A stretch of 64,000 nucleotides of DNA. Source: an uncultured Bacillota bacterium. Its GTDB lineage: Bacteria; Bacillota; Clostridia; Tissierellales; Tissierellaceae. This document shows positions 18,079 through 26,780 of the stretch, piece by piece (the first letter of the stretch is position 1; each line of letters begins with the position of its first letter). The notes below the pieces were generated by a model that was not told where the DNA came from, searched no databases, and saw nothing but the letters and a program-made list of their open reading frames with translations. Both the position numbers and the translations under genes were made by a program. The DNA lies in assembly GCA_937951995.1 (NCBI GenBank), contig CALGAG010000041.1:1-64000 (forward strand), in the 5' to 3' direction.

Positions 18079-18648
18079 ATGGACAGGATAATAGAGGTTT
18101 TAAAAGAAAAAATCGGGGAAAAAAGACTCAACCATACCCTAAGCGTAGTGGAGGAAGCCCTAGGCTTGGCCAGAAGACACAAGGCTCCAGAGGACAAGGT
18201 TAAAATCGCAGCCCTTCTACATGATTTTGCCAAGAACATGACCTTGGAGGAAGCCTTAAAACTTGCTGAGGAATATGGTCTTGAGCTGGATGATGTTACA
18301 AGAACAAGCAATGAGCTTATCCATGGTCCCTTGGGGGCTAGGATGGTAAAGGAATATTTCAACATAGGTGACCAGGAAATACTAAATGCCATTACATATC
18401 ACACCACAGGAAGAGAGAACATGACAACTGTGGAAAAGATTGTTTTTTTGGCGGATTTCATAGAGCCAGGCAGGGAATTTGAAGGGATTCAGGTCATTAG
18501 AGAAAGGGCTCAGGAAGACCTTGATGAAGCAATACTGATGGCCCTTAACAGTACAATGGCATACCTTTTAAAGAAAAATGCCATTATTCATGTGAATACC
18601 GTTCATGCGAGGAATTATCTTCTCAAGAATCGTATAGAGGAGAATTAG
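18079..18648 (+). CDS. yqeK: HD-domain phosphohydrolase YqeK (symmetrical Ap4A hydrolase)
   Basis: The 189-residue HD-domain protein has the metal-binding LLHDFAKNM near residue 50, an upstream conserved His, and HGPLGA and YHTTGRENM further on. Members of the family cleave diadenosine tetraphosphate symmetrically. The ATG at 18079 is preceded by AAAGGGG and follows nadD immediately. It is cotranscribed with nadD, the LCP gene and rsfS. Confidence 0.92.
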   Translation: MDRIIEVLKEKIGEKRLNHTLSVVEEALGLARRHKAPEDKVKIAALLHDFAKNMTLEEALKLAEEYGLELDDVTRTSNELIHGPLGARMVKEYFNIGDQEILNAITYHTTGRENMTTVEKIVFLADFIEPGREFEGIQVIRERAQEDLDEAILMALNSTMAYLLKKNAIIHVNTVHARNYLLKNRIEEN

Positions 18649-18649
18649 G

Positions 18650-19513
18650 ATGAAAAAGCGCAAAAATAAAGGTATGTTTTTTAGAGTATTTCTGGTATCC
18701 TTCCTTGTTTTTATTTCCATACTATTTCTGGCGGGCAGCTTTCTGGGGACAAATGACAACCACGTTAGATTTCTGCTCCTGGGAATAGACTCCAAGGATT
18801 ACAATCAGGTATCAAGTGTCAGATCAGATACAATAATGATTGTTGATATGAACACATCCTCTGGTGAGATAAACATCATCTCAATTCCAAGAGATACCAG
18901 GGCAACAATTGAGGGCAGAAAGAGTCCCGAAAAGATAAATCATTCCTTTGCCTATGGAGGACCAGAGCTTACACTGGCAACTGTGAGAAACTTGCTTGGA
19001 ATAGAGCTTGACCAGTATGTACTTGCTGACTACAAGTTGGTAAGTGATTTTGTAGACCTGATAGGGGGAGTGGAGATCTATGTTCCCATGGATATGAAAT
19101 ATTCCGATCCAGTGGCCGATCCCCCTCTGCATATTGATCTCAAGGAGGGAGACCAGACCCTTGACGGGGACAAGGCGCTTCAGTATTTAAGGTTCAGAAA
19201 GGGCTACAAGGATGCAGACCTTGGAAGGGTAAGGGCTCAGCAGGACTTTATGAAGGAGTTGATAAGCCAGACTGTAAGGCCGGGGAACATCCCCAAAATT
19301 CCAGGAATGATTGGTATATACAGTGACAACATGGAAACAAATATTGGGTTTGGAGAGATGCTACTCTATGGTTTCCAGAGCTTAAGACTGGACATGGACA
19401 ATATAAGCAGCCATACTTTGCCAGGAAGCGCCAAGATGATGGATGGGCTTTCATATTTTGTCCATAACGTGGATGAGACAGAAGGGCTGTTAAGGGATAT
19501 AGGAATAAAATAA
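18650..19513 (+). CDS. LytR-CpsA-Psr (LCP) family wall glycopolymer ligase
   Basis: LCP proteins attach teichoic acids or other glycopolymers to peptidoglycan on the outer face of the membrane. The 287-residue protein has a short basic N-terminus, one membrane helix (about residues 12-29), and an LCP domain. The domain shows FLLLGIDSKD, RSDTIMIVDMN, SIPRDTRATIEG and a downstream RVRAQQDFM; these Asp and Arg residues bind the pyrophosphate-lipid substrate. It lies one base after yqeK and 22 bases before rsfS. Confidence 0.93.
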   Translation: MKKRKNKGMFFRVFLVSFLVFISILFLAGSFLGTNDNHVRFLLLGIDSKDYNQVSSVRSDTIMIVDMNTSSGEINIISIPRDTRATIEGRKSPEKINHSFAYGGPELTLATVRNLLGIELDQYVLADYKLVSDFVDLIGGVEIYVPMDMKYSDPVADPPLHIDLKEGDQTLDGDKALQYLRFRKGYKDADLGRVRAQQDFMKELISQTVRPGNIPKIPGMIGIYSDNMETNIGFGEMLLYGFQSLRLDMDNISSHTLPGSAKMMDGLSYFVHNVDETEGLLRDIGIK

Positions 19514-19535
19514 ATCAAGGGAGGTCTATAAAATA

Positions 19536-19892
19536 ATGACGGAAATAAACAAAAAGTTGGAAATAATACAAAAGGCTATTGACGACAAGAAGGGTTTTGA
19601 TATTGAGGCCATGGAAGTTGGTAAAATGACCACCATAGCAGACTATTTTGTAATAGCAAGCGGAAATTCATCGAATCAGGTGACTTCCATTGCTGACGAG
19701 GTGGAGGACAAGATGGAGCAGGCGGGATTCCAAACCTTGACCACCAAAGAGGGTTACGGTAGTGCCAGATGGATAATCCTGGACTACGAGGATGTCATTG
19801 TACATCTATTCCATAGGGATGAAAGGGAGTATTACAATCTTGAAAGATTGTGGTCAGAATATGAGAAAATTTCAAAGGAGGAGAAGCAATGA
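19536..19892 (+). CDS. rsfS: Ribosomal silencing factor RsfS
   Basis: RsfS binds L14 on the 50S subunit and blocks subunit joining under starvation. The 118-residue protein has typical family segments, including TTIADYFVIASGNSSNQV, the GYGSARWIILDYEDVIVHLF core and ERLWSE near the C-terminus. AGGGAGG precedes the ATG. It overlaps ridA by four bases (ATGA). Confidence 0.96.
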   Translation: MTEINKKLEIIQKAIDDKKGFDIEAMEVGKMTTIADYFVIASGNSSNQVTSIADEVEDKMEQAGFQTLTTKEGYGSARWIILDYEDVIVHLFHRDEREYYNLERLWSEYEKISKEEKQ

Positions 19893-20272
19893 ACATTAAC
19901 ACACTAGCTACTGAAAAGGCACCTGCAGCTGTTGGACCTTATTCACAAGGGGTGAAAGCGGGAGATTTTGTCTATACATCCGGACAATTGCCAATCGACC
20001 CTCAGACAGGCCAGCTTGTACAGGAGGACATTCAATCAGCCACAAGACTTGCATTGAACAATGTTAAAGCAGTACTGGAACAAGGTGGAGCATCCCTGGA
20101 AACAGTGGTTAAGGTAACTGTGTTTGTAAAGGATATGAATAACTTTGGAGCTATAAACGAGGTTTATGCAGAATTCTTCACAGACCACAAGCCAGCTAGA
20201 AGCCTTGTGGAGGTCGCACGACTTCCAAAGGATGGAGTAATTGAAATAGAAGCCATAGCAATAGCAAAATAG
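19889..20272 (+). CDS. ridA: RidA family enamine/imine deaminase
   Basis: RidA hydrolyses reactive enamine and imine intermediates released by PLP enzymes. The 127-residue length is typical. Conserved features are AVGPYSQGVKAGDFVYTSGQ, the Arg of KPARSLVEVARLP and the C-terminal EIEAIA. It overlaps rsfS and is followed by a strong terminator shared with the convergent dacF gene. Confidence 0.95.
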   Translation: MNINTLATEKAPAAVGPYSQGVKAGDFVYTSGQLPIDPQTGQLVQEDIQSATRLALNNVKAVLEQGGASLETVVKVTVFVKDMNNFGAINEVYAEFFTDHKPARSLVEVARLPKDGVIEIEAIAIAK

Positions 20273-20279
20273 CATGAAT

Positions 20280-20308
20280 AAAGGCCAGGACAATGTGTCC
20301 TGGCCTTT
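20280..20308. terminator. Bidirectional terminator between ridA and dacF
   Basis: A perfect 13-bp stem (AAAGGCCAGGACA / TGTCCTGGCCTTT) with an ATG loop lies between the two convergent genes. T residues follow on the + strand and a shorter T run on the - strand. Confidence 0.85.
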
Positions 20309-20314
20309 TAACAA

Positions 20315-21601
20315 CTATTTGGGTGCATAAGGAACCCTATACATGGATTGCCTGCTTCTTCTGGAAGACATCCTTCGCCGCTTTTTCTTTTGCAGTATCA
20401 ATATCCTCATGACAATATATGCTCCAAATACAAAGAGGTACCATTTGCTGATCAGCTTTCCAGGCATAACTGAAAGTGGGTCAACCTGGACTGAAACTGT
20501 GGAGATGATATTTCCTCCACCTATGACCTTTCCATCGATCAGGAACTCAACCTGACCCAGAATTTGACCCTTGTCAATGGGGGCTACAAGATTTTCATTA
20601 ATCTGGACCCTTTGCTCAATTAGATTCGAGTTTGCCTCCGAAACCGGATAAACAATATCCCTGTCTAAAATTCCAGCGATAAAGGGAGCCTCTCCATCTG
20701 CTATTGTGATATTATCAATAAACTGGTTTGCGCTGGCAACTATAGTATTGCTATAGTTCTCAAAACCGTAATCCAAAAGCTTCTGGCTATCTGAAAACAC
20801 CATGTTTCCATCTGCTTTAAGGACGGCCGCTATTAGGCGCTGGCCATTCTTTTCCCCATAGGATACCAGACAATTCATGGCCTGGGATGTATAGCCGGTC
20901 TTAACCCCTGAAGCGGCATCATAGCGTGCTGCCACAAGCTCACCATTCTTATCTATCAGCTCTGAGCTAAAAAGCAGCTTGTTGGTGGTCTTGAAATATC
21001 TGGTTTCTGTCTTGATATTTGTTGGGGGTATTTCATATGTAACCTTATCCACTATGCTCCTTATTGTTTCATTGCTCATGGCATAACGTCCAATTAGGGC
21101 CAGGTCATATGCTGAGGATACATGCCTATCATCATGGAGACCGTTGGGGTTCACAAAATTAGTATCCAGAGCTCCCAGCTCACTGGCTTTTTGATTCATC
21201 ATGGATATGAAATTCTCAATTGAACCCCCAACATGCTTGGCAATTGCCAGTGCTGCATCATTTGCTGAAGGCAGGAGCAGGGCGTGAAGCATCTGTTCCA
21301 TGGTAAGGACCTCGCCTGGTTCAAGGGCGATATGGCTACCCTTTGTGAGACTAACAACTTCCTGGTCAACTGTAACCAGCTCATTTAGGGAAGAGTGTTC
21401 CACTGCCAGTATTGCTGTCATCATTTTTGTGGTGCTTGCAGGATACAGCTTAAGATGACTGTTTTTCTGAAAGAGAATTTCTCCCGAATCGTAATCGATC
21501 AGAATAGCACCTTCTCCGTTTATATTTAGAGTTTCAGCGTAAACTCCCGAGCCTGAAACAAGAATTAAAACCAAACATATTAACACCAATGACTTTTTCA
21601 A
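20315..21601 (-). CDS. dacF: D-alanyl-D-alanine carboxypeptidase (DacF/PBP5 type)
   Basis: This is a low-molecular-weight penicillin-binding protein that trims the terminal D-Ala of peptidoglycan stem peptides. The 428-residue protein has a signal peptide (cleavage near A22) and the three active-site motifs S56-T-T-K59, SAN (about 113) and KTG (about 220). A beta-rich C-terminal domain follows, then a C-terminal membrane helix and a basic tail. It is one of only three reverse-strand genes here and has its own extended -10 promoter. Confidence 0.94.
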   Translation of the reverse strand: MKKSLVLICLVLILVSGSGVYAETLNINGEGAILIDYDSGEILFQKNSHLKLYPASTTKMMTAILAVEHSSLNELVTVDQEVVSLTKGSHIALEPGEVLTMEQMLHALLLPSANDAALAIAKHVGGSIENFISMMNQKASELGALDTNFVNPNGLHDDRHVSSAYDLALIGRYAMSNETIRSIVDKVTYEIPPTNIKTETRYFKTTNKLLFSSELIDKNGELVAARYDAASGVKTGYTSQAMNCLVSYGEKNGQRLIAAVLKADGNMVFSDSQKLLDYGFENYSNTIVASANQFIDNITIADGEAPFIAGILDRDIVYPVSEANSNLIEQRVQINENLVAPIDKGQILGQVEFLIDGKVIGGGNIISTVSVQVDPLSVMPGKLISKWYLFVFGAYIVMRILILQKKKRRRMSSRRSRQSMYRVPYAPK

Positions 21602-21647
21602 ATTAAACCACCTCGTCTGTATTTTGCAGTACCTGCTGACTATATTG

Positions 21648-21676
21648 ATTATACCAGAAAAAGATGTATAATTTAA
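21648..21676 (-). promoter_or_regulatory. Predicted promoter of dacF
   Basis: On the reverse strand, TTAAAT (21671-21676) and TATAAT (21648-21653) are 17 bases apart. A TG one base before the -10 makes it an extended -10 promoter. It lies about 47 bases upstream of the dacF start. Confidence 0.7.
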
Positions 21677-21763
21677 CCTCTAGAATCTCAAAAAAAGAAG
21701 GAATTTCATAAAATAGGTCGAATATAATAATATACTATACTATTTTCTGGAGGTAATGGACAT

Positions 21764-22366
21764 ATGGAATTCTTTACAAAAAGGGAACAAATAGCTATAC
21801 TTAGTGTAGTCGTCCTAATCCTAGGTATATTCGGAGCCAGGATTATTTTTGAGGACAGAGAACCTGAAACGACCCATGTGAGAAGCCTTCCTCAGGTTGA
21901 GGAGTTGGAGGATGAGACAGGCAGTGAGGATATCAGACCAAGTGTAATAATGGTACATATCAGCGGTCAGGTATACCATCCCGGTATATACCAGCTCCTC
22001 CAGGGAGATAGGGTGGTGGATGTAGTTGACCTGGCTGGAGGTTTGACCAAACAGGCAGATTTGGATAGAATAAACTTAGCGAAAAAACTTGTTGATGAAG
22101 ACAAGATCTACATACCATCACTTGATGAGGCGGGAGCCATTGAGGCTGAAGCAGTCATGTCAACAGGAGGCAAGGGCCTTTTGAACATCAACAGCTGCAC
22201 ACAGAAGGAACTTGAGAGCCTGCCTGGCATAGGCGAGGTTATAGCAGCCAGGGTGGTGGAATACAGACAGGACAACAGGTTCAAGAATCCTGAGGATATC
22301 ATGAAGGTATCCGGCATAGGTGATGCAAAATATGAGCAGATCAAGGACCTGATAACTGTTAACTGA
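21764..22366 (+). CDS. comEA: ComEA-like DNA-binding competence protein
   Basis: ComEA binds double-stranded DNA at the membrane and passes it to the ComEC channel. The 200-residue protein has an N-terminal membrane helix (about 8-26), a SLBB domain (about 65-125, with HISGQVYHPGIYQL) and a C-terminal helix-hairpin-helix pair (about 138-198, with LPGIGEVIAARVVEYR and VSGIGDAKYEQI). It is followed after 14 bases by selD rather than by comEB or comEC, which is unusual. CTGGAGG precedes the ATG. Confidence 0.9.
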   Translation: MEFFTKREQIAILSVVVLILGIFGARIIFEDREPETTHVRSLPQVEELEDETGSEDIRPSVIMVHISGQVYHPGIYQLLQGDRVVDVVDLAGGLTKQADLDRINLAKKLVDEDKIYIPSLDEAGAIEAEAVMSTGGKGLLNINSCTQKELESLPGIGEVIAARVVEYRQDNRFKNPEDIMKVSGIGDAKYEQIKDLITVN

Positions 22367-22380
22367 TAGGAGGAATTAAA

Positions 22381-23415
22381 TTGTTGGATAGATTGACCCA
22401 AATGACAAAAAGCTCTGGATGAGCGGCAAAAATAGGACCGGATGTCCTGGCACAGGTTCTGTGCCATTTACCAAAGACCAATGACAGTAATTTATTGGTT
22501 GGAATCGAATCATCTGATGATGCTGCAGTGTATAGGATAAATGATGATTTGGCAATAATTCAGACATTGGACTTTTTCACCCCAGTGGTGGATGATCCCT
22601 ACACCTTTGGCCAGATTGCAGCGGCCAACTCCCTTAGCGACATATACGCTATGGGTGGGGACCCAAAGCTGGCCCTTAATATCGTTTGTTTCCCTGATTG
22701 CCTGGATCCTGAAATCCTGGCCCAAATAATGAAGGGAGGCCATGACAAGGTCACTGAAGCCGGTGCCATACTGGTGGGAGGCCACAGTGTTTCCGATGAT
22801 GAGCCTAAGTATGGACTCTCGGTGACAGGCTTTGTACATCCCGACAAGGTTCAGGCAAACAACACAGCAAAACCTGGAGATGTGCTGGTACTGACCAAGC
22901 CTCTGGGCATAGGAATCATCACAACTGCAATAAAGGGAGACCTTGCCAGTGGTGATGCCAGAGACAAGGCCATCCTTTCAATGGCCACATTGAACATCCA
23001 CGGGAAAGAAGCCATAGATGCCACAGAAGAAGTTCACTCCGTAACAGATATCACAGGCTTTGGATTGTTGGGGCACAGCCTTGAAATGGCTGAAGGTAGT
23101 GGAGTCACAATCAAAATATTCAGCAGCAGGGTGCCCTACATCCAGGAAGCCAAGGAATACTCGCAGATGGGCCTGATTCCTGAAGGAGCCTACAACAACA
23201 GAAATTTCATAGGAGACAAGGTCAAAATCCATGAGTCGGTACCTGAATACCTGAAGGATATCCTATTCGACCCTCAAACATCAGGGGGGCTTTTGATTTC
23301 AGTCGCAAGGGAAAGTGTGGATAACCTTTTGGAGAAGCTTTCCAAATCACCAGTGGAGTTTGGAGTTGTTGGAGAAGTAATATCAAAAGATGAAAAACAG
23401 TTGATCGTAGAATAA
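22381..23415 (+). CDS. selD: Selenide, water dikinase SelD (selenoprotein, in-frame UGA at residue 14)
   Basis: SelD makes selenophosphate from selenide and ATP, the selenium donor for Sec-tRNA. The frame starts at TTG 22381, seven bases after AGGAGG, and reads through TGA at 22420-22422 as selenocysteine: [19 protein letters not shown]. This position is Cys or Sec in the active site of all SelD proteins, followed by the catalytic Lys in AAKIG. The rest (344 residues in all) is a complete SelD with [25 protein letters not shown] and [10 protein letters not shown]. An annotation that treats TGA as stop would start at 22495 and lose the active site. Two hairpins downstream of the UGA could serve as SECIS. 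It heads selD-selA-selB. Confidence 0.93.
22434..22465 (+). promoter_or_regulatory. Candidate bacterial SECIS region of selD (two adjacent hairpins)
   Basis: Downstream of the UGA lie two perfect hairpins back to back. The first is AGGAC / GTCCT with a CGGAT loop (22434-22448). The second is GGCACAG / CTGTGCC with a GTT loop (22449-22465). Their loops begin 16 and 33 bases after the UGA, both near the 16-37 base window reported for bacterial SECIS elements. Both loops have G within their first two bases. Which one SelB recognises cannot be told by eye. Confidence 0.6.
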
Positions 23416-23429
23416 AGGATTGGTGGAAA

Positions 23430-24854
23430 ATGAGCGATGTTAATCTATTTAAAATGATTCCCAAGGTGGATGAGCTCCTGGAGAATGAGCTAATAAAAAA
23501 CCTGGACAAAAAGGTACCAAGAAAGACCATGGTTGATTCAATTCGACTTGCCACGGAGAATGTCAGAACTGCCATAAAGGATGGAAGGGAGCCTGAGGAA
23601 ATTAAGGTCATGGTCAGGAGCCTGGCGGACACCATTGTCAAGATGGCGATCAAGAAGAATTCATTTCAATTGAGACCTGTCATAAATGCAACAGGAGTGG
23701 TAATTCACACAAACCTTGGAAGGTCACCGGTTAGCCCTGAAATACTTGACCATATAAAGGATGTATCAGTGGGCTATTCAAATCTTGAATATGACCTGGA
23801 AAAGGGAAGTAGGGGATCACGCTACTCTCATTTGGAGGATCTTGTGGCGGACATAACAGGTGCTGAGTCGGCCATGGTTGTAAACAACAATGCTGCAGCG
23901 GTGCTTCTTGTTTTAAGTACTCTGGCGTCGGGAAGGGAAGTAATTGTATCAAGAGGGGAACTGATCGAAATAGGTGGGGCATTCAGAATCCCGGATGTAA
24001 TGTCTCAAAGTGGTGCTAAGCTTGTGGAGGTTGGAACCACAAACAAGACCCACCTGAGGGATTATGAAGGTGCGATCTCCGAGGACACTGGTGCAATAAT
24101 GAAGGTCCATACCTCCAACTATAGAATAATGGGGTTCACTTCAGCTGTGGAGGCCTCTGACCTTAAGGATGTTTCAGAAAGGCACAGGATACCACTTATT
24201 GAGGATTTGGGCAGCGGTGTACTCATTGACCTTTCAAAATATGGAATAACATATGAGCCAACTGTCATGGATAGCCTGAAGAGCGGGGTGGATATTGTTA
24301 CCTTTAGCGGAGACAAGCTCCTGGGAGGACCACAGGCAGGCATAATTGTAGGCAAGAAGGAATATATCGATATGATGAAGAAGAATCCGCTCACAAGGGC
24401 CTTCAGGGTGGACAAGTTTACAATATCAGCCCTTGAAGCAACCTTTAGGTATTATTTGGACATGGATGCTGCCCCATCCCAGATTCCAACCCTGAGAATG
24501 TTAACCTATAAAATGGAAGTTCTTCAGGAAAAGGCTGAGAAGCTCATGGAAAAACTGGTTGGAGACCAGGTTCAGACAAAAGTGGGCTTGTCCATACAGG
24601 ATGAGTATTCAGAGGTTGGGGGAGGATCATTACCCATGGAAAAGCTTCCAACAAAATGCGTAGTCGTTGAGCTTGGGGAAGGAAGCACAGCAAGGTTTGA
24701 GGACCTTTTAAGAACCAACACCATTCCGGTCATAGCAAGAATCCATAGGGATAAGGTCTATCTTGATGTGAGAACCATAGATGATTCTGAAATGGAAATA
24801 GTGTCCAAAGCCGTCCGGAGGGCAGTTGACGGACTGGAGGAGTGTATAGAATGA
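23430..24854 (+). CDS. selA: L-seryl-tRNA(Sec) selenium transferase SelA
   Basis: SelA is a PLP enzyme that converts Ser-tRNA(Sec) to Sec-tRNA(Sec) with selenophosphate. The 474-residue protein is full length. It has the N-terminal helical domain (KMIPKVDELLEN), the INATGVVIHTNLGRSP motif near 85, and the PLP lysine in TFSGDKLLGGPQAG near residue 295. It follows selD by 14 bases and overlaps selB by four bases (ATGA). Together with SelB and tRNA-Sec it completes the bacterial Sec synthesis and insertion pathway. Confidence 0.97.
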   Translation: MSDVNLFKMIPKVDELLENELIKNLDKKVPRKTMVDSIRLATENVRTAIKDGREPEEIKVMVRSLADTIVKMAIKKNSFQLRPVINATGVVIHTNLGRSPVSPEILDHIKDVSVGYSNLEYDLEKGSRGSRYSHLEDLVADITGAESAMVVNNNAAAVLLVLSTLASGREVIVSRGELIEIGGAFRIPDVMSQSGAKLVEVGTTNKTHLRDYEGAISEDTGAIMKVHTSNYRIMGFTSAVEASDLKDVSERHRIPLIEDLGSGVLIDLSKYGITYEPTVMDSLKSGVDIVTFSGDKLLGGPQAGIIVGKKEYIDMMKKNPLTRAFRVDKFTISALEATFRYYLDMDAAPSQIPTLRMLTYKMEVLQEKAEKLMEKLVGDQVQTKVGLSIQDEYSEVGGGSLPMEKLPTKCVVVELGEGSTARFEDLLRTNTIPVIARIHRDKVYLDVRTIDDSEMEIVSKAVRRAVDGLEECIE

Positions 24855-26761
24855 AGCATTTGATTATTGGAACAGCCGGTCACATAGACCATGGAAAGAC
24901 GACCCTTATCAAGGCCTTGACAGGAAGGGAAACCGATAGGTTAAAGGAGGAGAAGGACAGGGGGATATCCATTGAACTTGGCTTCACATACTTCGATCTT
25001 CCCAACGGTCAGAGAGCGGGTATAATTGATGTGCCAGGACATGAAAAGTTCATAAGGAATATGCTGGCAGGTGTTGTTGGGATAGATATTGTTATGCTGG
25101 TCGTGGCAGCTGATGAGGGAATAATGCCGCAAACCGCCGAGCATCTTGCCATACTTGACATGGCTGGTGTGAAGAAGGGATTTGTTGTAATAACAAAGGC
25201 AGACATGGTGGAGGAAGAGTGGATCGATCTGGTAAAGGAGGAGGTTTGGGAAGCGGTAGAGGGAACTTTTCTCGAAGGAAGCCAGATAATTCCAGTATCA
25301 TCAACAAAGAAGACAGGAATCGACAAGGTTATCAGTTTGATACAGGACATGGCTGGGGAACTTGAGGACAAGAATGTAAATGACATGCCCAGACTTCCTG
25401 TAGACAGGGTGTTTACAATTTCTGGATTTGGAACGGTTGTTACAGGTACCTTGCTTGCAGGAAAATTTTCCATTGGAGACGAGGTCGAGATTTACCCTTC
25501 TGGCATAAAATCGAGAATAAGGTCAATACAAGTTCATGACCAGGATTCCAAGGAGGCTTTTGGGGGTCAGAGGGTGGCTATGAATCTTGCCAATGTAAAG
25601 AAGGATGACATTGAAAGGGGTAATGTTGTGGCCCCAATAAATGCCATGGTCACCACCATGATGCTTGATGTAAAGATAAGGCTCCTTAAAGGTCTTGATA
25701 AGGTCATTGAAAACCGTACGCGACTTAAGCTCTACCTTGGGACCGAAGAGATCCTGTGCAGGATCGTACTCCTTGACAGGGAAACCCTTGAGCCTGGTGA
25801 GGAGGCATACGCCCAACTGAGGCTTGAATCCGAAACCGTAGCCAAAAGAGGAGACAGGTTTATATTGAGATTCTATTCTCCAATGTTCACAATCGGTGGA
25901 GGGGAAATACTTGAGCCTAATCCTGCCAAGAGAAAGCGATTTGATGAGGATGACATCCAGGAACTCATTATAAAGGATGAAGGGGACTTAAAGGACATAG
26001 TTGAACATATGATCATTGACAAGGCCAAGCTTTACCTATCTGTCAAGGAAATGGCCAGGGAAACGTCAATGCTGGAGGAAAACATAATCCAGGAAATAAG
26101 AAATCTTCAGGATGAAGGCAAGATAACCATATACCAGCTGAGCAAGGACATATATCCAGTTCATTTGGACCATATCACCAGTTTGGTCCAATCCATGGAG
26201 AAGGTGCTGCAAGTGTTTCACAGCAAATACCCGCTGAGGATTGGAGCTTCAAAGGAGGAAATGAGAAGCAGATTCCTACAGAAGGCAAAGCCAAAGCTTG
26301 CAGAGAATATAATTGAAGACCTGATCCAGAAAGGACACTTCAAACAGGAGAAGGACCTGATTTCCCTTCAGGATCACAAGCCTCAATATTCAAGGGACCA
26401 GCTTGAGATAAAGGAGAGAATAATGGACCAATTCCGCAGGGACCCCTTTATGCCTCCAAAGAAAGAGGATTTGATAAAGTCTGAATTGGGTAAACACGAA
26501 GATATAGATGAGGTATTAATGGATATGCTCAACAGGCAGGACCTTGTCAGGGTAAGTGACGACCTCTTAATATTGCCTGAAAATCTTGAAAGGGCAAAGA
26601 ATGAGCTAGTCGGACACATCCAGAAGCATGGCGGAGTTTCAGTGGCTGAGTACAGGGATTTGTTGAATACAAATAGAAAAAACGCAATCGGTCTTCTTGA
26701 ATATTTTGACCAGATTAAAATCACTAAAAGAGATGGCGAGAAGAGATTACTTGTAAATTGA
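24851..26761 (+). CDS. selB: Selenocysteine-specific translation elongation factor SelB
   Basis: SelB carries Sec-tRNA(Sec) to UGA codons followed by a SECIS hairpin. The 636-residue protein starts with a GTPase domain (GTAGHIDHGKTTL at residues 6-18, DVPGHEKFI near 58, NKxD-like TKAD near 115). EF-Tu-like beta domains and C-terminal winged-helix repeats (about 385-636) that bind the SECIS follow. I chose ATG 24851 because GGAGGAG lies seven bases upstream and the N-terminus matches the family; ATG 24842 would add three residues. It overlaps selA. Confidence 0.96.
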   Translation: MKHLIIGTAGHIDHGKTTLIKALTGRETDRLKEEKDRGISIELGFTYFDLPNGQRAGIIDVPGHEKFIRNMLAGVVGIDIVMLVVAADEGIMPQTAEHLAILDMAGVKKGFVVITKADMVEEEWIDLVKEEVWEAVEGTFLEGSQIIPVSSTKKTGIDKVISLIQDMAGELEDKNVNDMPRLPVDRVFTISGFGTVVTGTLLAGKFSIGDEVEIYPSGIKSRIRSIQVHDQDSKEAFGGQRVAMNLANVKKDDIERGNVVAPINAMVTTMMLDVKIRLLKGLDKVIENRTRLKLYLGTEEILCRIVLLDRETLEPGEEAYAQLRLESETVAKRGDRFILRFYSPMFTIGGGEILEPNPAKRKRFDEDDIQELIIKDEGDLKDIVEHMIIDKAKLYLSVKEMARETSMLEENIIQEIRNLQDEGKITIYQLSKDIYPVHLDHITSLVQSMEKVLQVFHSKYPLRIGASKEEMRSRFLQKAKPKLAENIIEDLIQKGHFKQEKDLISLQDHKPQYSRDQLEIKERIMDQFRRDPFMPPKKEDLIKSELGKHEDIDEVLMDMLNRQDLVRVSDDLLILPENLERAKNELVGHIQKHGGVSVAEYRDLLNTNRKNAIGLLEYFDQIKITKRDGEKRLLVN

Positions 26762-26780
26762 CATTGAGGTGAGGGTAGGT

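Noticed and set aside
22381..22494. Possible pseudogene or nonsense mutation at the start of selD
   Set aside because: The TGA is at the known Sec position, the flanking residues match the family, and selA, selB and tRNA-Sec are adjacent. Sec readthrough explains it better.
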